A stretch of 64,000 nt of DNA from Grammothele lineata. Its lineage: Eukaryota > Basidiomycota > Agaricomycetes > Polyporales > Polyporaceae. The notes under the pieces were generated by a model. The model did no database searches and was not told the DNA's origin. It saw nothing but the letters and a program-made list of their open reading frames with translations. Location of the stretch: assembly GCA_002150815.3 (NCBI GenBank), contig NDFF03000400.1, positions 248,001 to 312,000 of the forward strand, given 5' to 3'. Shown here one piece after another: positions 45,164 to 55,124 of the stretch. The first letter of the stretch is position 1; each line of letters starts with the position of its first letter. A program made the position numbers and the translations under genes.

Positions 45164-45318
45164 TCTCTAGCACCACACCCTCGCGATATCGCCTTGTCCA
45201 CTGCAGTTCTTAGATCTTATAATACAGATTACGCGCTGTTGTACATGTACTCTACACGGAAGGTGCCAATAATAGTGGGTATCTTGCACGTCACCCTTGT
45301 CATGTTACATAGAAACCT

Positions 45319-46594
45319 TTACAGAGTGCTCACACTCGTTAGGCCGAGATCTTTTGCTACCGCGCAACGATCCTTGTCGCGCCCCGTTGCGCTGACAAAC
45401 GCTTGCTGCAGAGTTGCTTCTCCGTCGTCCAGCCTATACGGTATTTCGCGATTGAGCAAGATGGCGGGTGGTCGATAGAAAAGGACGCACCATTCCACTT
45501 GATGAGCTTCCTTCTCTAGTACCACTTTGATCGTGGCCCAGGAGAAGCGAACGAACGAAGGATATCCGAACGTGAGGTCAAGGGACTGGTCGATCCACGC
45601 TCGGGTTTTCGGGTCTTCATGGAGGTGTACATTAGTACATGGGGGCGACCTCTGCCGCGCGAGGGTTCTACTCACCAGAAGGATAACCGCTTCCCGTCTC
45701 CTCTATCCACTTCACCTCTTTCGCAGCTCCGACATCGTCCGCCGGCACAGAAGGGTTTCGAAAGAATTTGGAAGTCACTAGCTCAGGCATAGTTTCTTCG
45801 TACACCCAGCCCTCTATCCACGCGTCGCGCGTGACCTTCGCGGCGACACTGGCCGCGCCGACGATCTTGAACTTGGAATCGGCCTTGGCTGTGACAGTAA
45901 ATGAGATGTCGGGGAAGAGAGAGGAGAGGTAGGCCTGGTACGGCTCCGTCTTGCCGAGGGCGTCGACGTAGACCTGAGAGCCGGGAAGATGCATCGTTAG
46001 AGCTGGACAGGGCTGGGGCGAGGGAAATGTAGGACAGACTTCGCTGAGTTGGATTCCACGAGCAAGAACTTCACGGATGAGAAGCACGGTAGCGTCCTGC
46101 GATTGTTTGTTGAGGTTCGTTGGCGGTCGGCGGAGCATGCCGGCAGAGATGTTCTTCGGACTGAAAGGCGGTAGAAGGGTTTGTGACGAGTGGTTGGATC
46201 GTGAAGATAATCACATACCTCAATACGCGTACCGACCACCCAATGTTGGCAGGATCGGAACCCAAGGTCTCTAGAAGAGATGAACGCACCTGCGCAGTGA
46301 GAGCCTTGGAGTCTACGAAGCGTCAATGGCTACCGGAACACAGACGGTGAGAGCGGACGCACCATTGAACCCCAGCTCCTCAAGCTTCTCTTTGTATGCA
46401 ACGGGGCAATACGCGACACCATATACGAGCGGCCCCAGGACGGGTCCTCTTCCTGCTTCGTCTACACCGAGGATGTATGGCCCAGCAGCGGTCGGTGTAG
46501 GTGAGTGGTAGGTGTACGATTCAGTGAGGGGGATAGAGGGATCAGCGATGGAGGGAATACTCTTCGGCCCTTGAATGTCTTTGTCCGAGCTCAT
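45319..46594 (-). CDS. Ribonuclease H2 subunit A (catalytic)
   Basis: Six exons: 46594-46363, 46312-46219, 46160-46040, 45973-45676, 45614-45491 and 45433-45319 (327 aa). All RNase HII motifs are present: [20 protein letters not shown] with the first catalytic residues (D, E), [15 protein letters not shown] (third Asp) and [20 protein letters not shown] (fourth Asp). [12 protein letters not shown] and the late [12 protein letters not shown] complete the eukaryotic RNASEH2A pattern. It cleaves RNA in RNA/DNA hybrids and removes single ribonucleotides from genomic DNA. One donor is GTCTGT, weak but phase-consistent. Convergent with SART1, 155 bp apart. Confidence 0.94.
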
Positions 46595-46963
46595 GATATG
46601 AAAAAGTTCGGAGAGAAGAGCAAGTCTGTGTCGCACGGCTAGAGTTCGGGATACGATGTCGTCGTGTACATACACTGGTGGCCCGGAGTCGCGCCGCGAC
46701 GCGTTGTTGTTTGCTGTTTGGCTTGACGCGTCCAGTCACAGCTAGGTCACTCCCTTCAGGACCGCGAGCAAGGCTTGAATAGTAGGTACCGAGGAAGCAT
46801 AGAGTGACAGCGCTCTAGGTTGCGAGAAATATATGTGCTAAATTGAGGTGTAGGAAACTAAAAAGAAAGCAAATACATTGCAGCATAGTACAACAATCCA
46901 CAGAAAGCAGGCCTAAGGGTACTTAGTAGGATACAGTCTGTCGAAGATGAGACGAGGATGAGT
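46595..46963. other. Intergenic: RNase H2A promoter and 3' flank of the Met/Gly-rich gene
   Basis: AT-rich at 46820-46900, as expected for a 3' end on the right side. No gene or repeat seen. Confidence 0.45.
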
Positions 46964-47853
46964 CTAATGCATGCCGCCGAACTCGTCCATGCTCATCCCT
47001 CGCGTCACGCGCCGACGAACTTCAGGAGACAACGAACCGTCTGGGGGCATGCCACCCATAGTCATAGCCGGGTTCATCGCCATCCCTCCTCCCATGCCCA
47101 TGCCTGGACTCATACCCATTCCAGGTCCAGGCCCGCGCTGCATAGGTGATGCAGGTACATCGCTCCCATAAAATTGCTGAGGAGGAATGCCCTGCATGCC
47201 GCCGAAAGGTGCGCCCATGCCCGGGTTTCCTCCAGGGAAGCCGTGCCGAGGAGAGGCCATCGACTGAGGATTATTGAACATCTGCGCTTGGGCGAGTTGT
47301 GGGTTCATGCCGCCTTGCATAGAACCTGTCCGGAGCATGCGTGGGGAGTTGGCGGCCTCGTGTTGCTGCCGTGAAAGAACGGACGAGGAAGGACCGTCAT
47401 CAGGATCGTTGTGTGTGTCCTTCATGTGCTCCCGTAGGGGCGAAGGATCATAATAGAGGTCGGAGAACTCGTCCACAAGGAACCTAGTGAGTAAGATTGA
47501 ATGATACCAACGATGTCAACTGCGACCGGTATAATGGTACGTACTGTTGCGTTCCTACATCCCACTGTGGACCTCGCTCCGCGCGAGCAGTCATAAGGAG
47601 GGAATTCCACTCAGATGCACTTTCCTACAGTTGCGTTTGCTCAATACCCTTCAACAGAGTGTATTGAGATACTCACAATAGCTTGCGCTAGAGCACTTGT
47701 AGACTCGAGGGCCGTCTGTTTGACGTCCACGCGAATCTTCTTGGAGCGGGCTACTGCCTCCACATTCGCGGTGAGAACAGGCCCTATGCGCTGAGAGTTG
47801 TGTCTTGGCACATTGACTCTCAAGTCTCTGTGTGCCTTCGATGAAGGGGACAT
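46964..47853 (-). CDS. Unrecognised protein with helical N-terminus and Met/Gly/Pro-rich tail
   Basis: Three exons: 47853-47677, 47624-47545 and 47483-46964 (258 aa). Residues 1-110 look ordered and helical (RIGPVLTANVEAVARSKKIR; SALAQAIESASEWNSLLMTA; FLVDEFSDLYYDPSPLREHM). The remainder is low-complexity, rich in M, G, P and N with GMGMSPGMGMGGGMAMNP, and ends RVTRGMSMDEFGGMH. I do not recognise the family. The gene is head to head with the SNF5-domain gene (254 bp), so they may share a promoter. Confidence 0.65.
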
Positions 47854-48107
47854 AGATAGATGTGTCGCGGGTCGATGTCGACGAGGGGACTACCAGGCCG
47901 AGGCTCTCGGAGGAGGGTGAGGCGGAGGACGTGCGTGCGCTTGTTTGGCCACAGACTAGCCGCGAACGCATATGTGGGCGCTAAACCGCTTCGCGGAGAC
48001 TTGAGCCCAACCACTGAGTCTGCGTGCGACTACTGCGTCTTGCTCTTGCTCCTCCATCGTGCTTTCCGCCCAGAATACACATCCAAGACTGACCACGGGT
48101 TGTGACG

Positions 48108-49959
48108 ATGTCTAACGCGAACGCGACAGCCGGACCGTCGAATTTTCGTCATCAACCTATCGCGCCTGCTCCCCCGGAACCTCATGCAGGTATGCGTCTT
48201 GCTCCGTCATCTCGCCACGTTCGCGCCGCTCAAGGCTGCGAACAAAGCATACTACAGCAACATAAGGCATTGGTCTACCTCTGCCACGCCTCCTCCCACA
48301 AATGGCAGGATCAACCCCTCGCGCAAAGGAACGCGTCCCGTGCGCGGCTCCACTCTCGCGCCCTCTCAGCCGCAAACCCCTGCTCCCCCCGTACGCCCAT
48401 CCTCCATCCCTCCAAGCCAACTCCGTCATACCGCGACGCCGCAAGCACAAGCGATGCCTCCGCCCCAACCAGTCGCCTCCCGGGCCTCCCTCCCGACGGC
48501 GCCCCAGGCGCTGCACTCAACGTACGCGTCTCGCTTGCGGACGGGTTCGACGCTCCTCATGCAGCCCATCCTCGCGCCCTCCTCCGTCGCCGCCGTCGCG
48601 ACGCGAACCTCTCGTCGCGGCGGCGTGATCAACTACACCGAACCCGGCTCGGGCGATGAGTTCCCAGACGCGGGTGCGATTGACTCGGACGACTCAGACT
48701 TCGTCGCGAGCGGCGGGACGCGCCAAGCGGTCCGGAACGCTAGGCTCCCGAGTCGCGCCCCTGCCGGCAGCTCAGTGTTCCATGTCAGGACTGGGATAGG
48801 GAGTGGGGTCGCGACGCCCAATTCGGCGCCGCCACAGAAAGCAGAGCTGGACCAGAGTTACCTGGGGCAGATTCCACCTTCACAATTTGTGTCTTCAAGG
48901 GCGGTGCCTCTCACGAAACTTGAGCACTAGTGAGTGTGGTACATCAACATGAGCTTACGTGTCCAAATTGAACCGTGTTTTGTATCGTCTAGCTCCCAAT
49001 CCGCATTGGAAGCGCAAGCGCAAAAACCCACTGCCCTCATTCCTATCCGTGTCGAATTCGAAACAGACTCCCACCGAGTCCGGGACTGCTTCGTGTGGAA
49101 CCTCAACGAAAATCTCATCTCTCCTGAAGCATTTGCGCGGACATTCTGCTCGGACTTGGACATAGCGACTGAACCATACGCCGAGATCGTAGCGAACCAA
49201 ATACGGGCCCAACTTGAGGAGCACGAAGGAGTCGCAACTATGTATCTGGGTGCAGATGCTGAGATTGGGGAGGAAGAAGACGAGAATCCGGGAGAGGAAG
49301 TCGGCGAGTGTCGCGTCATCCTTAGCGTAAGTCGTATGTTCTGCTCAAAGTCGCTTTGACTTGACATGCTGCGCACAGATTGATGTACAAATTGCAACAC
49401 ACCACCTCATTGACCACATCGAGTGGGACCTCCTCTCCCCGCTCACGCCTGAGGAGTTCTCTGCTAGACTGTGCTGTGAGCTCGGACTTGCAGGCGAGGC
49501 CGCCCCACTGATCTCGCACGCCATTCACGAAGAGATCGTCAAACACAAGCGGGACGCGATCGAGTGGGGCGTCATTGGCGGCGAGACGCGGGATGCCGCC
49601 GAGGAAGCCGCCGCCGCCGACCGCCCAAGAGACAAGAGCGGTTTGAGCCTCATGAAGGACAAAACGGGCCTTGGCCTGGGATGGGGACGTGCGCCAAAGG
49701 ATGGGCGTGGACCGAAACCTCTCAGGAGCGTCTGGCGCGACTGGGCGGAAGCGGAAGAATTTCGCACGAGGTTCGAGGTATTGACTGCAGAGGAGGTTGA
49801 ACGTAGAGAGCTGGAGAGAGAGCGAGCAAGCCGGTAAGTTCGCCGTTCCCGCGTGAAATGCAATCAGAATACTTACAAAACATACACAGCCGCCTCCGTC
49901 GCGAGACATCGAAGTTCCAGTCAACGGCCCGTTCGAGGCTTCTCGCCAGTCGCAGATGA
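48108..49959 (+). CDS. SNF5-domain chromatin remodeller subunit (SNF5/SFH1/SMARCB1 family)
   Basis: Five exons: 48108-48189, 48248-48929, 48993-49326, 49379-49833 and 49890-49959 (540 aa). A disordered N-terminus precedes YASRLRTGSTLLMQPI and a GVINYTEPGSG segment. The two SNF5 repeats follow from about residue 265: LIPIRVEFETDSHRVRDCFV with AFARTFCSDL, and VQIATHHLIDHIEWDLLSPL with EEFSARLCCELGL. The C-terminus FRTRFEVLTAEEVERRELER is also family-typical. It would be a core subunit of a SWI/SNF or RSC complex; the compact C-terminus is closer to Sfh1, but I cannot separate the two by eye. Confidence 0.9.
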
Positions 49960-50277
49960 AAGATCAGTGCGACGTTCGATTGTCACACTCTCTGCCTTTG
50001 AAGTATAGTGTACTGCGATATTGATGTAGTCATACTTTACTCGCGAATATTCTTAGTTTGATCCTCCTATCGCCCTTACTCCTTACGCCGTCGAAGCCCG
50101 AGACCTACTTACTGACCTTGAGTCTGAGGGCGCGTATGTCGCGTCGCAGTCATGTGACGAACGCGTTCAGCGCGACAAGCACGCGCCACAGAACTGGGGT
50201 TCATCCGAGCGCGCCTCTCACTCGACGACGATCTCTCCCTCAGGGCCTCTCAAGACTTCTTAACGTTCCTCCTCCAT
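49960..50277. other. Intergenic: 3' UTR of SNF5-domain gene and BUB1 promoter
   Basis: No separate gene. The right half contains an ACGCGT at 50161-50166. I could not find a convincing upstream exon for the kinase gene here, although its frame stays open for about 40 codons before the chosen ATG. Confidence 0.45.
50161..50166 (+). promoter_or_regulatory. MCB-like element (ACGCGT) upstream of BUB1
   Basis: ACGCGT lies 112 bases before the chosen start of a checkpoint kinase gene. This hexamer is the MluI cell-cycle box bound by MBF-type factors in fungi. It is a single copy and could be chance in GC-rich DNA. Confidence 0.35.
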
Positions 50278-53200
50278 ATGGATCCGGTCCTCGCGAGCAA
50301 GCTTGCCAGCGCGCGCGAGAAATATCGTGCTGAGCTTGCGACCGCGCTCGTCGAGGACGCCGACCCGCTCGCGGCGTACAACTCGTTCGTCAAGTGGACG
50401 GAGGAGAGCTACGGCGCGGAGCATATCGCGCAATCGGGGCTGCTCGAACTCCTTGACGAGGCCACCCGACACTTTCTTGGCGATGACACTTACAAAAGCG
50501 ACTTGCGCTACCTCAAGTTGTGGCTGCAGTATGCGAGCTACGTCGAGGATCCTACGGTCATCTATGCGTTCGTGCTCTCCAAGAATGTTGGCAGAGCATA
50601 CGCAGAGGCGTATTGGGAGTATGCAGAGGCATTGGAGGGTCAGGGAAAGTGAGTGACCTGGTCTTGCGCTTCGCTTCTGTTATCGGAGCCGTTCGCTATT
50701 GAGATTTGGGAACTGGTGGGCGCATATCGATCGCCATGAGACGCGTACAAACGTCGAAGCATAATGTTTTGGGGAGTACCCGAGACCTGTGTACGGCTCC
50801 TGAATTTCATAGATCACTAGGACGGGGGTGAACTATCCTCTCGGGACCGAAGGATGATAGGGACTACATGGCTCATTAGAGACGTATCGCATCCAGGACT
50901 TGTTCTGGCATATCCACGTCCCTTCTATCCCCCCGGCTATGATTCGACATCAGCATCCAACAATTTTCGACATATACTGAGGCCTTGTCACTAACAGGCG
51001 TTCAGAAGCGGCGGCCATATATCAGAAAGGCATCCAACGCCGTGCAAGACCAGTTGATAAACTGAAGCGGAAATTCGAAGAATTCAAGACTCGCACCAAG
51101 CCACTGCCGCCGAAATCCTCGTCTGCTGCAACATGGCAGAACGCCTCGCCAGAGACTCGTGCTCTCCGTCGAGCACCCCTGAAGAATCATACACGTCCAG
51201 CCTCTAGACCTACCGTGTCGTCCTCATCCGGCCAGATACCTCCGCAAATGGATCTACCGCCAGACAACCCCTATGCCCTCATGCTCGCACCCCCACCCCC
51301 CGGCAAGCGGAAGGAGAAGCTCATGTTCGACTTTTCCCTATTATGGACAGGTAGTTACGAGTATTCCACGCAAGAAGCGCGAGCACGCAAGATGGGCCTT
51401 CTGGGAAAGAAGTGGGGTCCGCCCCCTGCATCGAGCCGCGATCGTCGCGTTGGGTTCTCCAAAGACACAGGCAGGGACGACAGAACTGTAACTCGCAAGT
51501 TCGCCGTTGGCGCAGAACCTACAGTGACACTGGCCACCAAGGAGGCTCTTGCGGATGTGTTTGGGATGTACAACTCACCGGAGAAGTCTATGCGTTTCGG
51601 TCCGGCTGCAGGAAGTAAGCATGCGCCAGTGAGGAAGATCGAGCCCGTTGCACCGATTGGCCCCATGCTACGTACAATTAGCAAAGAGAACCCCGAGGCT
51701 CCTGCTAAGACACGTAGGGCTATCATTTATGCCCCACTTTATCAGCGTGCTGAATTCACCGTACAGCATTCCGACCATTCGTAGACGAGAATGCACAACG
51801 AGAGAACAAGACCCCGGGTGTCGCTCCCAAGGTGGGTGTTAAACTTTGTAGCGTACACACGGCTGTGATTAACAGCCTTCTAGATTGTACCCTTCGTCGA
51901 TCCGGAGGAGCCTACACCTCCAAGTCATCAACCCACACGCCCTGCGCTATCTCTAAAAGATCCCTCAGTACACCCACCCGCTGCTCAATCCGACGAAAAT
52001 GCACGAGGTGTTAAGAAGAAGATATCCGTTCATATCGACGCGGAGGAGTCGAAACCTCCTGCCAAACCTTCACCTGTGTTCAGCATTACTCCAGCTTCTG
52101 CGACTTTCCGGGATCGTCCTCGAGATATCTTCTCAGAGAACGAAGGCGTCTTCCGCCCTCCCCAGTCCGCAGGTGCTCCGAGACCCATGCCGTTCTCCAA
52201 CGAAAACCCTCCAAGAGTCTTCAGCCTACCCCCTCCAAAGGGTGAGAACGCACCTCCTCCTGTATTTACCCCCTTCCTCGACAAGCGACAGCCCCTCGGC
52301 CCAGCCGCCGGTCGACCCGTTCTAGGTGACCGGACACCACGGCACCCAGTATTTTCCCCTCCTCCAGACATCGTTCCTCTGCCAGTATCTATGCCAGAGA
52401 AGATGGGAGAACAGAAGCCACATACACAGCCCGAACCTTCGCCTGAACCCGAGCCCGAATACGAGGCTGAACCGGAGCCCGAAACGCCTACTACGGAATC
52501 GTCCTCGGACGCACACTCTCAATACGAAATCGAGCAAGTAAGCGACCGTGACGCCTTCACGAGCGAGAGCTCTGAGGACGTTGACGATTTAGACGGGTTT
52601 GTCGACTACCAGCAGCCCATTGATCAGCATATCATGGCGGACAGCGGCGACGGGTTTGACGACGACGATGTGACTGGCGACGGGCGTGTCCCTCTAGGGG
52701 GGCGATTCGGCCAGTTCAACGTAATGACTCCCATCATCGAACGCACCAACGAGTACACCATGAGCACGAGAGGGGGAAGCACTCCGGGCTTTACAATCCA
52801 TCGCGATACGGAAGCGGTGGAGATCGCAGAGCAACTTGCTGCCGAGCTGAGGGAGGAAGAGGAGGAAGAGGTCGCGGACATTGAAGAGCGCACAGGAACT
52901 TTGAGTCTTGTTGACGCACTCGGTGTGGCATCGTCATTCAAGCCACCCAACCCATGCAATCCCTTCGACCCGCATATCATTTCCACGCTCCTCAGACTAA
53001 TTCCTCTTGAAGCCGGGTTCCATGACCTCAGGACCGTCGAGTCCCAGAAGTTGGATGCCCTGCAGAAGTTCGCTAAGAAGAAGACCCGGCGGGCGAGTGG
53101 CAGCTCGACATCGAGCAAGCAAATGCAAGATTCGGAGACGCTGGATATTCACATACAAGACCGCCGTTTCGCCGTAGTGGACAAACTTGGGGAGGGTGGC

Positions 53201-54211
53201 TTCGGTGCTGTCTTCGAGGCAATCGACCTTGACCTGGCCGGGAAGCGAGGTTCAGACGACGAGGGCTCAGATGACGACGATGACGACGACGATGACCCCG
53301 ATGCGAACCGCGTCGCGCTCAAGGTCGTTGCACCGCGTAATTTGTGGGAGTTCCACGTTCTCCGCCGGATCCACGCAACGCTCCCCGCACCTCTTCGTCG
53401 CTCGTTCATCTCCCCGCAAGCGCTGTACGCGTTCCGGGACGAGTCCTTCCTCGTGCTCGAGCTCCGCAAGCAAGGCACCCTTCTCGACATCGTCAACCGC
53501 GCGCCCACGGCAGGCATCACCCAAGCCGGCGGCTGCCTCGACGAGCTCCTCGTCATATTCTTCGCCATCGAGCTCCTCCGCGCGCTCGAGGGCCTCCACC
53601 GCGCCGGCTTCGTCCACGGCGACGTCAAGATCGACAACTGCCTCCTCCGCCTCGAGGACGTCCCCGGGCCCGCCTCCGCGTGGGCCGCGCTGTACGACCC
53701 CGCCGGCGGCGGCGGCTGGGCGTGCAAGGGCGTCGCGCTGATCGACTTTGGGCGCGCCGTCGACCTGCGGCTCTTCCCGCCCGCGCAGCGCTTCGTCGCG
53801 GACTGGCCCGTCGACGCGCGCGACTGCCGCGAGATGCGCGAGGGCCGGCCGTGGACGTTCGAGCCGGACTACTTTGGGCTCGCCGGTGTTATTTTCTGCA
53901 TGCTGTACGGCAAGTACATCGAGGCGTCGTCCGTCGCGCCCGCGGACGCCGCGGACGCGAGGGGTCGGGTGAGGTACAAGCTCGCGACGCCCTTCAAGCG
54001 GTACTGGCAGAGCGAACTCTGGGGGCGGCTGTTCGATGTGCTCCTGAACCCGACGCTCGTCCGCGAGGACGAGAGTCTGCCCGTGACGGACGAGCTCGCG
54101 GCGCTGCGTGGGGAGATGGAGGCGTGGCTTCAGGCAAACTGCAACCGAGCGAGCAATACCTTGAAGGGACTCTTGAAGAAGGTCGGGTTGGCAGTGTTGG
54201 GCGGGAAGTGA
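50278..54211 (+). CDS. BUB1: BUB1/MAD3-type spindle-checkpoint kinase
   Basis: Four exons: 50278-50648, 50998-51713, 51767-51831 and 51884-54211 (1159 aa from the chosen ATG; a longer N-terminus is not excluded). Residues ~20-125 are the Mad3/Bub1 TPR region (DPLAAYNSFVKWTEESYG; DLRYLKLWLQYASYV). A GLEBS-like Bub3-binding motif (TKEALADVFGMYNSPEK, ~300) and a KEN box (ISKENPEAP, ~352) follow. The kinase domain runs from ~815: KLGEGGFGAV, VALK, HGDVKIDNCLL, LIDFGRAVD. A poly-Asp insert (SDDDDDDDDDPD) lies between the Gly loop and VALK. Having both KEN box and intact kinase motifs suggests an unduplicated MadBub protein that serves both checkpoint roles at kinetochores. Confidence 0.92.
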
Positions 54212-54393
54212 CGTGGAGAGGCTTAGCGGAAGCACTATTCGTTCTTGTACCATGACTTCCATTCATCTGTTGTATGCACGCAATCTCGCCGATAGAGTAG
54301 CCTTGACTTGGCTGTAGCTTTCTTCGTCTTTATATTGCCGGCAATTTGACGACGTTCGCTCTGTATGTATGCCTCCAGCCGACTTCCACGCCG

Positions 54394-54422
54394 CACGCAC
54401 GCACACACGCACGCACGCACGC
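54394..54422. repeat. CGCA/CACA microsatellite
   Basis: Tandem CGCA and CACA units over 29 bases, directly readable. It lies just downstream of the BUB1 gene. Confidence 0.8.
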
Positions 54423-54640
54423 TGTCCGAGTCTCCCTAAATCTCTGATACACGCGTACATACACACATGTACACACAATGACGACGATCCGCCCTCCGTC
54501 ATGACAGGACACGACCGAACAACCGAATATCCGTTTCCACCGGCGCACGCCGACGCCACGATTTTGCGCGAGAGAGTGCATCACAACAGTTTGCAGCAGC
54601 AGCCGGACAACACGTGACAAACCAAAACAACACGGCGAAG

Positions 54641-54690
54641 TGGGGGTTGGGGCTGGGGTTGGGGTTGAGGGGGAGGAGGAGGAAGGGGGG
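54641..54690 (+). repeat. G-rich tract with quadruplex potential
   Basis: Repeated GGGG runs separated by TT, CT or A (TGGGGGTTGGGGCTGGGG and onward to AGGAAGGGGGG). At least five runs of four or more G on the plus strand could form a G-quadruplex. Confidence 0.7.
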
Positions 54691-55124
54691 AGGAGACGAG
54701 ACGATGGTGGACGAGCGGACGAGCGTGTGCAGAGACGGACCGGCGGGACGTGCGGACGAGATGGGAGAGTTGGCGACGGCGCGAGGATGACGAGCGCGTG
54801 CGGGTCGAGCCCCACTCACACCGAGGAGCGCGAGAGCACATCCTCGACTTTAGAGCGTAGAGCAAGCCACACGCGGCACATCCTCACTAGCCGCTGCGGC
54901 GAGTGGTGGTGGGCGGTGGTTTGGGAGAGTGAGGCGCGGGCGGCAGTGGAGAGAACGAAACGTGCGAGGGAGGAGCGGGTGATGCGGGAGACGTGGAAGG
55001 CGAGTGTGTTCAGACTGGCGAACGGCGAGATGCAGGGGTGTGTGCGAAGTAGGTACTACGTATGTTAACGACAGCAAGCCGACGATCCGTTTGCGAGGGC
55101 GAGCGCGGCGCGCTCCCCGCCAGC

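Larger units (their letters stand above)
54212..55124. other. Intergenic with microsatellite and G-rich tract
   Basis: No gene. It contains a CGCA/CACA microsatellite (54394-54422) and a G-rich tract (54641-54690). It lies between the 3' ends of BUB1 (plus) and the ataxin-2 gene (minus), so it should include both terminator regions. Confidence 0.5.

Noticed and set aside
52624..54262. Long antisense frames opposite the BUB1 kinase domain
   Set aside because: The plus strand carries all kinase motifs; the opposite frames are consequences of high GC3.
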